29,803 bases of DNA, taken from the NCBI GenBank assembly GCA_031400755.1, contig JANNQL010000067.1, forward strand, positions 1-29,803, written 5' to 3'. Below are positions 22,157 to 29,803 of this stretch, one piece after another; within the stretch, counting starts at the first letter, position 1; each line of letters opens with the position of its first letter. The position numbers and the translations under genes were made by a program. The stretch comes from VMSU01 sp031400755. Lineage in GTDB: Bacteria > Desulfobacterota > Desulfobulbia > Desulfobulbales > VMSU01. A model generated the notes under the pieces. That model saw nothing but the letters and a program-made list of their open reading frames with translations. It made no database searches and was not told where the DNA came from.

Positions 22157-24988
22157 ATGTCGCAAAGCCATATTCGTATCCGGGGCGCCCGGATGCACAA
22201 CTTAAAAAATATCAGCCTTGACCTGCCCCGGGACCAGTTTATCGTCTTTACCGGCTTGAGCGGTTCCGGCAAATCCACCCTGGCCTTTGACACCCTCTAC
22301 GCCGAGGGCCAACGCCGCTATGTGGAATCGCTGTCCACTTATGCCCGCCAATTCCTGGGCCAGATGGACAAGCCCGAGGTGGACAGCCTGGAAGGGCTGT
22401 CGCCTGCCGTCTCCATCGAGCAGCGCACCACCAACCGCAACCCCCGCTCCACCGTCGGCACCATCACCGAGATCTACGACTACCTGCGTCTGCTCTACGC
22501 TCGGGTCGGCCGTCCCTTCTGCCCGCAATGCGGTAAGTCCATCCAGGCCCAGAGTATCGAGGACATGGTGGCCAGCCTCCTGACTCGGCCGCCAGGCAGC
22601 AAGATCATCCTGCTCGCCCCCCTGGTAGACGGCCAGAAAGGCACCCACGCCGGGCTCTTCGCCAGGCTACAGAAAGAGGGCTTCATCCGACTCCGGGTCA
22701 ATGGCGACTTTATCGGTCTGGACCAGGAGATCAGCCTCGACAAGAATAAACGCCACAGCATCCAGGTCGTGGTTGACCGCCTGGTGATCAAGGACAGCAT
22801 CGAACGCCGGCTCTCCGAATCGGTGACCACCGCCGTCCGCCTGGCCGATGGCCAGCTGCTGGTCCTCTTCCCCGAGACCAAGGAGGAGGTCCTCCTCTCC
22901 GAACGGGCCGCCTGCACTGCCTGCGGCCTCAGCCTGCCGGACCTCTCGCCCCAGCTCTTCTCCTTCAATAACCCGAAAGGGGCCTGCCCCGATTGCGGGG
23001 GCTTAGGCGTCAAGCAATTTTTCGATCCCAACCTCATCGTCCCGGAGCCCAACTTAAGCATCGCACAAGGGGCCATCGCCCCGTGGCGGAACAGCTCATC
23101 GATGTCCTACAGTCATCAGCTCTTGGCCTCACTCGCCCGCCATTACGGCTTCAGCCTGACCGCGCCCTTCAAGTCCCTGGCCCCAGAGGCCAAGGACGCC
23201 ATCCTCTACGGCACAGGTAGCCAGGAGATCGCCTTCAACTATGAACGCCGCCAGCGCCTGCTGCATTTCGCCAGACCCTACGAGGGCATTATCCCGCAAC
23301 TGGCCCGGCGCTTCCAGGAGACCAACTCCGGGCCGGTCCGCGAAGACCTGGAAAACTACATCAATGTCCAGCCCTGCCCGGTCTGCCATGGCGCGCGGCT
23401 TAGTCCGGCGCCGCTGGCGGTCAAATTCGGGCCGTGGAATATCCATGAACTGTGCTCCTTAGGCATTGACCGCTTGCTGAATGAACTGCCGCAGGTAGCG
23501 GTCCGCCAGCAGGAATCAGTCATCGCCTCCCCCATCCTGAAAGAGATCGGAGAACGCCTGACCTTTTTGAAGGGCGTGGGCCTTGGTTACCTGTCACTCT
23601 CCCGTACCGCCTCCACCCTGTCCGGCGGTGAGTCGCAGCGCATCCGCCTGGCCTCCCAGATCGGCACCTCGCTGACCGGCGTCCTCTATATCCTGGACGA
23701 GCCCAGCATCGGCCTGCATCAGCGTGACAACGAGCGCCTGATTTCGACCCTGATCCGTCTCCGCGACCTGGGCAACACCGTGATCGTGGTCGAACACGAC
23801 TCCGACACCATCTTGGCCGCCGACCATGTCCTCGACATGGGGCCGGGGGCCGGCATCCATGGCGGCGAGGTCGTCTATAACGGCCCGGTGGCCGGCCTAT
23901 TTAGCGAGGAGGCTTCGATTACCGGCGGCTACCTGTCCGGTCGTCTGGGTATCGCCCTGCCCAATAGTCGCAGAAAAGCGCGTCGCGGCAAGGCCATCAC
24001 CATCAGCAAGGCCCGCGCCAATAACTTAAAAGAGCTGACCGTTGACTTCCCGCTGGGGCTTTTTACCTGCGTTACCGGCGTCTCCGGCTCCGGTAAGAGT
24101 TCGTTGGTCATGGAGACCCTGCTCAAAGGGGCGGCGGCCATCCTGAGCAGCGGCCAGGGCCCGGCCCTCGACTGCGACGGCATCCTTGGCCTCGACGGCA
24201 TCGACAAGGTCATCGACATCGACCAGAGCCCCATCGGCCGCACACCGCGCTCCAACCCGGCCACCTACACCGGGGTCTTGACTCCGATCCGCGACCTGTT
24301 TGCCCGGCTGCCCGAGGCCAGGGCCAGGGGTTACCTGCCGGGGCGCTTCAGCTTCAATATCAAAGGCGGCCGTTGCGAGGCCTGCGAGGGCGATGGCGTC
24401 ATCAAGATCGCCATGCATTTCCTGCCCGATGTCTATGTCACCTGCGAGTCGTGCCGGGGCAAACGCTACAACCGCGATACTCTCGATATCCTCTATCGGG
24501 GAAGGTCTATCGCCGAGGTGCTGGCCATGAACGTCGAGGAGGCACTCGACTTTTTCAAGGCCATCCCGCCCATCAAGAGCCGCTTGCAGACCCTCTTTGA
24601 CGTCGGCCTCTCCTATATCTCCTTGGGCCAGTCCTCGGTCACCCTCTCCGGCGGCGAGGCCCAACGCATCAAACTGGCCCGCGAACTGAGCAAAAGGGGC
24701 ACGGGCCGCACCCTCTACATCCTGGATGAGCCCACCACCGGGTTGCACCCGGCCGATATCCAGCACCTGCTGGCCGTCCTTCGGCGCTTGGTCGAGGCCG
24801 GCAACACCATCGTCGTCATCGAGCATAACTTAGATGTCATCAAGACCGCCGATCATCTCATCGATCTAGGCCCAGAAGGCGGCGAAGGCGGCGGCCAGAT
24901 CCTGATCAGCGGCACCCCGGAAGAGGTGGCGGCCTGCCCTGGTTCCGCCACCGGCCTCTTTCTCAAGCAAGTGCTGGAGGGGGACTGA
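22157..24988 (+). CDS. uvrA: Excinuclease ABC subunit A
   Basis: UvrA is the damage-sensing ATPase dimer of nucleotide excision repair, loading UvrB onto lesions. Both ABC modules are complete: Walker A GLSGSGKST (33-41), an LSGGESQRIRLA signature, DEPSIGL, then GVSGSGKSS, LSGGEAQRIKLA and DEPTTGLH. The zinc modules appear as CPQC (UvrB-binding region), CTACGL...CPDCGG and CEAC...CESCRG. The 943 residues equal the normal length. The ATG at 22157 starts a canonical N-terminus (IRGARMHNLKNISLDLP), although no clear ribosome site precedes it. The sensor kinase gene begins three bases after its stop, so uvrA probably shares a transcript with the glrK-like operon. That linkage is unusual compared with Enterobacteria. 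Confidence 0.98.
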   Translation: MSQSHIRIRGARMHNLKNISLDLPRDQFIVFTGLSGSGKSTLAFDTLYAEGQRRYVESLSTYARQFLGQMDKPEVDSLEGLSPAVSIEQRTTNRNPRSTVGTITEIYDYLRLLYARVGRPFCPQCGKSIQAQSIEDMVASLLTRPPGSKIILLAPLVDGQKGTHAGLFARLQKEGFIRLRVNGDFIGLDQEISLDKNKRHSIQVVVDRLVIKDSIERRLSESVTTAVRLADGQLLVLFPETKEEVLLSERAACTACGLSLPDLSPQLFSFNNPKGACPDCGGLGVKQFFDPNLIVPEPNLSIAQGAIAPWRNSSSMSYSHQLLASLARHYGFSLTAPFKSLAPEAKDAILYGTGSQEIAFNYERRQRLLHFARPYEGIIPQLARRFQETNSGPVREDLENYINVQPCPVCHGARLSPAPLAVKFGPWNIHELCSLGIDRLLNELPQVAVRQQESVIASPILKEIGERLTFLKGVGLGYLSLSRTASTLSGGESQRIRLASQIGTSLTGVLYILDEPSIGLHQRDNERLISTLIRLRDLGNTVIVVEHDSDTILAADHVLDMGPGAGIHGGEVVYNGPVAGLFSEEASITGGYLSGRLGIALPNSRRKARRGKAITISKARANNLKELTVDFPLGLFTCVTGVSGSGKSSLVMETLLKGAAAILSSGQGPALDCDGILGLDGIDKVIDIDQSPIGRTPRSNPATYTGVLTPIRDLFARLPEARARGYLPGRFSFNIKGGRCEACEGDGVIKIAMHFLPDVYVTCESCRGKRYNRDTLDILYRGRSIAEVLAMNVEEALDFFKAIPPIKSRLQTLFDVGLSYISLGQSSVTLSGGEAQRIKLARELSKRGTGRTLYILDEPTTGLHPADIQHLLAVLRRLVEAGNTIVVIEHNLDVIKTADHLIDLGPEGGEGGGQILISGTPEEVAACPGSATGLFLKQVLEGD

Positions 24989-24991
24989 AGC

Positions 24992-26419
24992 ATGCGACGT
25001 TTTTGGCCAAAATCTTTCTTTGCGCTGGTCCTCTTGGCCATGACCCTGGTCTCGCTGCCGCTCATAGGCGTCTTGGTGGCCTCCGACCTCTTGATGGACC
25101 GTTTGGTCCGCAACAGCTCGGCCTCAGTCTACCGCTCGGTGGGCGCCAGCCAGTTGAGCCAGGCCTTGCAGGAGTTGATCACCAATCAGGAGCGCCGCCT
25201 CCGCCAATATCAAGTCTTAGGCGATGCCAAGCTCCATGACGAATTGCTGGTCATCATCAGGCAAATCAACTTATCGGTCGCCAGCCTGCAATCCCTGCCC
25301 CAGGGTGATCAGGCCAAGGAGATCCTGGCCCGCCTCATTGCTACGGAAAAAAAGATCGCCATGTCCTTCCAGCAGGCCAGCAGCCCGCAGACGGTGCCCA
25401 TCAGCGACGACGACTTCAAGGCCATCAGTGACTTAGGCCGCCAGATCTACCAGATGAGCCTGACCGGGGTCTACCAGGAAGTCAAGACCTTGCGCAATGA
25501 AGAGGATCATGCCGAGGAGCTTCTGCTGATCTTGGCCAGCACCTGCTTGCCGTTGACCATCCTCCTGGTACTCTTTCTCACCCGTCTGATTGCCAGGCCC
25601 ATAAAGCAGATTGATCATGGTATCCACCTCCTGGGCCAGGGAAAGTTTGACCGCGAGATTGCGGTCAGCGGCCCGGAAGATTTGGTCTTTCTCGGCCAGC
25701 GGCTCAATTGGTTACGCCAGAAACTCAAGGGCTACGAGCAGGAAAAAAACAAGTTCGCCTCCCATATCTCCCACGAACTCAAGACCCCGCTGGCCTCTAT
25801 CCATGAGGCCGCCGAACTGCTCTGCGACGGCATCGTCGGCCCGGTCACCAACGAGCAAAGGGAGGTCCTCCTGATCCTGCGCAAAAACTGCGGTCAACTC
25901 ACAAAATTGATCGAAAACCTGGTGGGCTTCACCATGGCCCAGGCTGAAAAGACCTGTCTTAATCTGACTGATTTTTCGATTGAGACCCTCATCAGCGACG
26001 CCATCGCCACCCACCGGCCGGCCATGATCAACAATGGGCTGGCCCTGCACAGCGACATTGCGCCACTTGTCATCCGTGGCGACTGGGACCGGCTGCGGAC
26101 CGTACTCGACAACCTGCTGTCGAACGCCATCAAATACACCCCGGCCGAGGGCGCCATCACCATCAGCGCCAAGCGCCAGGAGAACAACGCCATTATCGAA
26201 ATTCATGATTCCGGACCTGGGATCATAGAGGCTGAAAGGGAGCAGATTTTCTCGCCTTTTTTCCAAGGCAGCGCCGTCTGCCGCAGTCATGTCAAGGGCA
26301 CCGGCTTAGGCCTTGCCATTGCCCATGAATACGTCGCAGCCCATAACGGCATCCTGGAACTGGTACGCCTAGACGAGGCCGGGGCCTGCTTCAGGCTCAC
26401 TCTTCCCCTGCTCAATTGA
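24992..26419 (+). CDS. glrK: Sensor histidine kinase, GlrK/QseE-like
   Basis: This 475-residue inner-membrane kinase has membrane helices at about 9-31 and 176-198 bracketing a helical periplasmic sensor (about 32-175). A HAMP linker (about 199-250) and HisKA with phospho-acceptor His261 in SHISHELKTPLAS follow. The ATPase domain carries DNLLSNAIKYTP (N box), HDSGPGI (G1) and GTGLGLAI (G2). It should phosphorylate the response regulator encoded two genes downstream. The next genes, a QseG-like lipoprotein and a GlrR-like sigma-54 activator, reproduce the glrK-qseG-glrR order of Enterobacteria. There this system responds to envelope stress and controls glmY small RNA. The target here is not known, and the periplasmic part differs in detail from the E. 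coli protein. Confidence 0.93.
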   Translation: MRRFWPKSFFALVLLAMTLVSLPLIGVLVASDLLMDRLVRNSSASVYRSVGASQLSQALQELITNQERRLRQYQVLGDAKLHDELLVIIRQINLSVASLQSLPQGDQAKEILARLIATEKKIAMSFQQASSPQTVPISDDDFKAISDLGRQIYQMSLTGVYQEVKTLRNEEDHAEELLLILASTCLPLTILLVLFLTRLIARPIKQIDHGIHLLGQGKFDREIAVSGPEDLVFLGQRLNWLRQKLKGYEQEKNKFASHISHELKTPLASIHEAAELLCDGIVGPVTNEQREVLLILRKNCGQLTKLIENLVGFTMAQAEKTCLNLTDFSIETLISDAIATHRPAMINNGLALHSDIAPLVIRGDWDRLRTVLDNLLSNAIKYTPAEGAITISAKRQENNAIIEIHDSGPGIIEAEREQIFSPFFQGSAVCRSHVKGTGLGLAIAHEYVAAHNGILELVRLDEAGACFRLTLPLLN

Positions 26420-26427
26420 GGTAAAAC

Positions 26428-27042
26428 ATGCGTCATCTTGCCCACTCCCTCATTTTCTGCCTGATTTGCCTCCTGACGAGCTGTGTGCCGGCCTTTCCTC
26501 CGCAACCAACAGCCGCCACCCCGCCGCCGGTCAAAGAGCTTAACGCCGGCCCCTATTGGCATAGCTCCGGCAGCGGGACTGACCTTGCCGCTGCCTTGGC
26601 TTATTATGCGGCACTTAAAACCCTGACCAACGATGAGTTGGGCCGTGAGCATAAACGGCTACTTGAGGCGATGGAGGGCGCACCCGACAACCGATTGTCC
26701 GCTCTACAGTTGGTCTTGCTGGCCGTCCTCCCTGGTCAGACCCTGGTCGCGACCGACCAGTCCATCAAGCTCCTGGAGACGGCGCGCCAGGATGCCGACC
26801 TCCATCGCCAGCTGGCAGATCTCTTTATTCTCTTGGGCGACCAGCTTTCCTCCCACGTGACGGTTCAGGCCCAAAGCAAACAGGGCAGCCAGGCCCTGCG
26901 CTCCACCCGTAAAAAATTGAGCACCCAGGCCGAGGACTTGACTACATGCCGTCAAGAACGCGATGACCTGACAGAGAAACTTCAGAAATTACAGAATATC
27001 GAGCGCGACTTGATTGACCGTGAGCGTAAAAAAACACCATGA
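26428..27042 (+). CDS. qseG: QseG-like outer membrane lipoprotein
   Basis: This 204-residue protein starts at ATG 26428, eight bases after the kinase stop with GAGGTAA upstream. A short signal peptide ends in the lipobox Leu-Leu-Thr-Ser-Cys (Cys19). The next residue is not Asp, which favours outer-membrane sorting. A Pro-rich stretch (20-35) precedes a helical, tetratricopeptide-like body and a C-terminal coiled coil (about 160-204). That coil ends in QKLQNIERDLIDRERKK, matching the QseG family ending. In E. coli QseG interacts with the GlrK sensor and modulates signalling. The same role is inferred here from position and sequence. Its stop overlaps the regulator start (ATGA). Confidence 0.85.
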   Translation: MRHLAHSLIFCLICLLTSCVPAFPPQPTAATPPPVKELNAGPYWHSSGSGTDLAAALAYYAALKTLTNDELGREHKRLLEAMEGAPDNRLSALQLVLLAVLPGQTLVATDQSIKLLETARQDADLHRQLADLFILLGDQLSSHVTVQAQSKQGSQALRSTRKKLSTQAEDLTTCRQERDDLTEKLQKLQNIERDLIDRERKKTP

Positions 27043-28394
27043 CCATACCACAAAACACCATCCTGCTGGTTGACGACGACACCGATCTGCTCAGCCTTCT
27101 GTCCATCCGCCTTACCGGCGCCGGCTATCTGGTCCACCAGGCAAGCAGCGGCGATGAGGCCCTGGCCCTGCTGCCGGTGGTCCGCCCGGCCCTGGTGATC
27201 ACCGATCTGCGCATGGACGGCATGGATGGCCTGAAGCTCTTTGAAAACATCCGCACCTTCAATGTCTTTTTGCCGGTGATCATCATGACCGCCCACGGCT
27301 CCATCCCTGATGCCGTTGCCGCAACCCAGAAAGGTGTCTTTTCCTTCCTGACCAAGCCCCTGGACGGTAAAACATTGCTGCGCGAGGTCGAACGGGCCTT
27401 GAACCTTAGCGGCACGGCGCAAAGTTCGCTTACGGCGTGTGCGGCTGACTGGTGCCGGGGCATTATCTACCAGAGCCGGACCATGGCCGATATCATGGCC
27501 GAGGCCCGGTTGGTGGCAGATGGCAAGTCTAATATCCTGATATTGGGCGAGAGCGGCACGGGCAAGGAACTCCTGGCCAAGGCCATCCACCGGGCCAGCC
27601 CCAGGCGCACCCAGCCATTTATCGCCGTCAACTGCGGCGCCATCCCCGAGACCTTGTTGGAATCGGAACTCTTTGGCCATGTCAAAGGTTCGTTCACCGG
27701 GGCGGTGCGGGACCATCACGGCCTGGTCCGGGCGGCAGATTCCGGCACCCTGTTTCTGGATGAAATCGGCGACACGCCGCTGGCCTTTCAGGTCAAACTG
27801 TTGCGGGTCATTCAGGAGCGCACTTTGCGGCCGGTGGGCTCAACCGAGTCGGTTTCGGTCGATGTCCGCATTATCTCCGCCACCCACCGGCCCTTGGCCA
27901 AGATGGTTGAGGACGGCAGCTTTAGGGAAGACCTCTACTACCGTTTGAACGTCGTCTCTCTGCACTTGCCGTCGCTCGCCGAACGGGCCGAAGACATCCC
28001 CCTCCTGGCCAACCATTTTTTGCGGGAAAGCGCCCGGGAGGCCGACAAGACGATCCACGGCTTCGCCCCGGAGGCCATGGAGATGCTGCTCGGCGAGCCC
28101 TGGCCCGGCAATATCCGCCAACTGTACAATGTGGTGGAACACTCGGTGGCACTCGCCACCACCCCGATCATCACTGCGGCCCTGATGGGGACCACCATAA
28201 AAAAGACCTTTACGCCGTATCCGACTTTTGCCGAGGCCCGTATGCGCTTCGAGCAGGACTACCTGATCAGCCTTCTGAAGATGACTGAAGGCAATGTCAG
28301 CCAGGCGGCCAGGATCGCCGACCGTAACCGCACTGATTTTTATACCATCCTACAGCGCAACTACATCGTCCCCGCCCTGTTCAAAAAGCAGTGA
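27039..28394 (+). CDS. glrR: Sigma-54-dependent response regulator, GlrR/QseF-like
   Basis: This 451-residue NtrC-type activator has a receiver domain (1-120, phospho-acceptor Asp56 in VITDLRMDGMDG) and an AAA+ domain (about 140-370). Its motifs are Walker A GESGTGKE (170-177), Walker B TLFLDE (237-242) and the sigma-54-contacting loop GSFTGA (217-222). The C-terminal Fis-type helix-turn-helix has NVSQAARIADRNRTDFYTILQRN, very like E. coli GlrR. The loop's second residue is Ser instead of the usual Ala. After phosphorylation by the kinase two genes upstream, it should remodel RNA polymerase-sigma54 at distant enhancers. No sigma-54 promoter for its own operon was found. E. coli follows glrR with glnB; here secB follows after a repeat. 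Confidence 0.93.
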   Translation: MTIPQNTILLVDDDTDLLSLLSIRLTGAGYLVHQASSGDEALALLPVVRPALVITDLRMDGMDGLKLFENIRTFNVFLPVIIMTAHGSIPDAVAATQKGVFSFLTKPLDGKTLLREVERALNLSGTAQSSLTACAADWCRGIIYQSRTMADIMAEARLVADGKSNILILGESGTGKELLAKAIHRASPRRTQPFIAVNCGAIPETLLESELFGHVKGSFTGAVRDHHGLVRAADSGTLFLDEIGDTPLAFQVKLLRVIQERTLRPVGSTESVSVDVRIISATHRPLAKMVEDGSFREDLYYRLNVVSLHLPSLAERAEDIPLLANHFLRESAREADKTIHGFAPEAMEMLLGEPWPGNIRQLYNVVEHSVALATTPIITAALMGTTIKKTFTPYPTFAEARMRFEQDYLISLLKMTEGNVSQAARIADRNRTDFYTILQRNYIVPALFKKQ

Positions 28395-28455
28395 GCCATT
28401 TGCCGACCAAAAAATACTTTCAACTTTGAGGCGTTTCCATTATAAGAAAGGTTGC

Positions 28456-28558
28456 TTAGGCTGTTAGGCTGTAGGCTGTTAGCAAAAGATGACAGAGAAC
28501 AGCAGGGGCAGTAATCTCCACACAGTGAGTACCGCCAGCCCCACAGCCAAAAACCTAA
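28456..28558. repeat. Imperfect inverted repeat (MITE/REP-like) between glrR and secB
   Basis: The left arm 28456-28478 is built of TTAGG and two GGCTGT-type units. The right arm 28536-28558 holds the complementary units in reverse, and the unit order and spacing match to within one base. The left side also forms a short tandem GGCTGT repeat up to 28481. The about 57 bases between have no ORF. The arrangement resembles small dispersed non-autonomous repeats, but no second copy is in the window. The remainder of 28395-28623 shows nothing else beyond the secB ribosome site. Confidence 0.5.
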
Positions 28559-28623
28559 AGTCTATCCACCTGCGCAGGTACGATAGGCCCCAACAACTCC
28601 CCCTACAAGAAGGACACCCCCCC

Positions 28624-29121
28624 ATGACTGATCAAAATAGTGACCAGCAGCCCGCCGCTCAGGCTGCGGAGCCAATCTTCCGCCTCCAGAAAATGTATGT
28701 GAAGGATTTGTCCTTTGAAAATCCCAACGCCCCCGAGGTCTTTACCGCCAAGCAGAACGAGCCCAAGGTTGAAGTCAATCTGGGTGTCAAGAATGCCAAA
28801 ATTGAGGGCGACAGTCTCTATGAGGTGACGATTTCCATCACCGCCAAAGTGACCCAGAGCCAGGAGCCCAAGACCATGTTTATAATCGAAGTCGAGCATT
28901 GCGCCGTCTTCACGATCAAGAATATCCCGGAGCAGCATATCGCGGCCGTGCTGGCGGTGGATTGCCCCAGCATGATGTTCCCCTACACCCGCCAGATCAT
29001 CAGCCAACTCACCGTTGACGGCGGCTTTGTCCCCTTCCTGATGGAGCCGGTCAACTTCCTGGCCCTGTACCAGAACCAGCAGCGCCAGGCGGCGGCCAGC
29101 CAAGAGCAAAAGCCGCAGTAG
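28624..29121 (+). CDS. secB: Protein-export chaperone SecB
   Basis: SecB is a cytoplasmic tetrameric chaperone that keeps precursor proteins unfolded and delivers them to SecA. The start is ATG 28624, with AAGGA about ten bases upstream; the earlier ATG at 28489 would run through the repeat and add 45 non-homologous residues. The 165-residue protein shows FRLQKMYVKDLSFENPNAPEVF, the VNLGVKNAKIEGDSLYEVTISITAKV barrel segment, an FIIEVEHCAVFTIKNIP stretch and the C-terminal VDCPSMMFPYTRQIISQLTVDGGFVPFLMEPVNFLALY (given in parts). All are typical. SecB is common in Proteobacteria and relatives. It stands alone and is closed by a terminator. Confidence 0.96.
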   Translation: MTDQNSDQQPAAQAAEPIFRLQKMYVKDLSFENPNAPEVFTAKQNEPKVEVNLGVKNAKIEGDSLYEVTISITAKVTQSQEPKTMFIIEVEHCAVFTIKNIPEQHIAAVLAVDCPSMMFPYTRQIISQLTVDGGFVPFLMEPVNFLALYQNQQRQAAASQEQKPQ

Positions 29122-29140
29122 CCAGAATTGATGGCGTCGT

Positions 29141-29177
29141 AAAAAGGCGGGACCCTTTCGGGCATCCCGCCTTTTTT
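29141..29177 (+). terminator. Rho-independent terminator of secB
   Basis: AAAAAGGCGGGA at 29141-29152 pairs with TCCCGCCTTTTT at 29165-29176. The 12-base loop contains an extra CCC/GGG pairing. A T-run follows at 29172-29177, 20 bases after the secB stop. The A-run on the other side would allow function in both directions. Confidence 0.92.
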
Positions 29178-29470
29178 ATTGTTTTCTGCGCTCTATCGCC
29201 GTCAGCATCGCTGCCCTTAAGAAAATTTTGAGGGCGCCATATTTAATGATCAATCAGGTACTCCCCAGCCCCCAACCACCCCAAACTTACCAAACACCTG
29301 CCGCTTGGTTTATATATTAACGCAGAGAGTCGAGTGTTGTCGGCAGAGTTAACCGCCCAAGACGGTATGCAGTCTGCTTGCAAGGCCCGTCCTATTTCCG
29401 TTATTGACATTCGCCTGTGGCCTGCCAATAGTAATACTGTGATGATTGAAAATTAACTATGGAGGTTCTC
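29178..29470. other. Intergenic region between secB terminator and the A-type carrier gene
   Basis: No gene is supported. A possible 61-codon minus-strand ORF (29243-29428) lacks a ribosome site and recognisable sequence. The right end carries the candidate promoter at 29404-29432 and the GGAGG site before 29471. Confidence 0.45.
29404..29432 (+). promoter_or_regulatory. Candidate sigma-70 promoter for the A-type iron-sulfur carrier gene
   Basis: A perfect -35 TTGACA (29404-29409), 17-base spacer and AATAGT (29427-29432; four of six matches) would start transcription near 29439, 32 bases before the start codon. No IscR-type site could be assigned. Confidence 0.45.
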
Positions 29471-29803
29471 ATGAATATCACCATTAAAGAAAAGGCAGAG
29501 GCTATGCTGAACAGCAAGCTGGCAACGGGCCAGTTTCTGCGGGTCTTCGTCAAGGAAGGAGGGTGTGCCGGTCTGACTTACGGCGCGGCGATCACCAGCG
29601 AGATGAAGGGCGGCGAGAATGTGGTTCATACGGCAGGGGCGATCCGGATTGTTACCGATGAGACGAGTGCAAAATTTTTGGACGGCCTGGTCATCGACTA
29701 CTCCGACGAGCTGATCAACGGCGGCCTGCAGTTCACCAATTCCAACACCAAAACTACCTGCGGTTGCGGCCAGAGCTTCAACCTGAGCGGCTTCCCGAAG
29801 CTC
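29471..29803 (+). CDS. A-type iron-sulfur cluster carrier (IscA/ErpA/HesB family), 3' end outside window
   Basis: The ATG at 29471 follows GGAGG by five bases. 111 codons are present without a stop, ending with Gly-Phe-Pro-Lys-Leu at the window edge; family members usually end near 105-125 residues. The three cluster-binding cysteines are at Cys32 in GGCAGLTYG, and Cys97 and Cys99 in TTCGCGQSF. The NGGLQFTNSN region fits the conserved IDGLQFxNPN-type segment, with some differences. These proteins receive iron-sulfur clusters and deliver them to apo-proteins such as the ferredoxins common in anaerobes. Which subtype (IscA, SufA or ErpA) cannot be decided from the sequence. Confidence 0.92.
   Translation, partial: MNITIKEKAEAMLNSKLATGQFLRVFVKEGGCAGLTYGAAITSEMKGGENVVHTAGAIRIVTDETSAKFLDGLVIDYSDELINGGLQFTNSNTKTTCGCGQSFNLSGFPKL

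Noticed and set aside
24026..24826. 266-codon minus-strand ORF opposite uvrA
   Set aside because: Mirror frame of strongly conserved UvrA codons.
26982..27719. 245-codon minus-strand ORF opposite glrR
   Set aside because: Mirror frame of a clear NtrC-type regulator.
28489..28623. Upstream ATG extension of secB by 45 codons
   Set aside because: The extra residues do not resemble SecB, run over the inverted repeat, and the ATG at 28624 has a ribosome site and the normal N-terminus.
29243..29428. 61-codon minus-strand ORF before the A-type carrier gene
   Set aside because: No ribosome site or domain, and it covers the likely promoter of the next gene.

Overview
This is a GC-rich bacterial chromosome segment, most likely from an anaerobic Desulfobacterota (Deltaproteobacteria, Desulfobulbales-like) organism. 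That placement is an inference from gene content: a small low-potential ferredoxin, a short ThiC, a GlrK-QseG-GlrR cascade, SecB, and a GatCA amidotransferase. No rRNA, tRNA, CRISPR array or intact insertion sequence was seen. The window opens inside the end of a BirA-type biotin ligase gene and closes inside an A-type iron-sulfur carrier gene.

Layout. (1) 1-1278: end of birA, a 44-residue membrane ORF running against it, and rdgB. (2) 1285-8160, minus strand: a compact nine-gene operon with 4-nt overlaps or short gaps. Its transcription order is 5-formyl-THF cyclo-ligase, histone-deacetylase-like hydrolase, HD-GYP response regulator, gatC, gatA, hisC, cmk, PilZ protein, small hypothetical. 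It mixes core metabolism and translation fidelity with two c-di-GMP-type proteins. (3) 8359-15476, plus strand: mutM, a TrmJ-like RNA methyltransferase, then a three-gene envelope cluster. That cluster encodes an L,D-transpeptidase domain joined through one membrane helix to a very long coiled coil, a 66-residue membrane protein, and an exported protein with 14 Sel1 repeats. A strong hairpin at 15498-15545 closes it. (4) 15644-19479, minus strand: a ferredoxin, an unusual endonuclease-III-like glycosylase, a small membrane protein, a nested inverted-repeat element, a short thiC and ddl. (5) 19519-22077: a more A/T-rich stretch with a regulated membrane zinc-ribbon protein and a HigBA-like toxin-antitoxin pair, probably acquired. 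(6) 22157-28394, plus strand: uvrA followed tightly by a glrK-qseG-glrR three-gene signalling operon. (7) 28395-29803: a MITE-like inverted repeat, secB with a clear terminator, and the start of an IscA/ErpA-type gene.

The most interesting item is the three-gene cluster at 9934-15476. It pairs a periplasmic peptidoglycan-modifying domain with a large, probably cytoplasmic coiled coil made partly of exact 63-residue (9-heptad) tandem repeats. The genes are translationally coupled to a small membrane protein and a Sel1 scaffold. I infer a trans-envelope morphogenesis or scaffold complex; I do not recognise it as a described system. Secondary points are the glycosylase lacking both the usual lysine and the fourth cluster cysteine, the eight-cysteine ferredoxin with a compressed second motif, the nested repeat behind thiC, and the dyad-controlled zinc-ribbon membrane protein.
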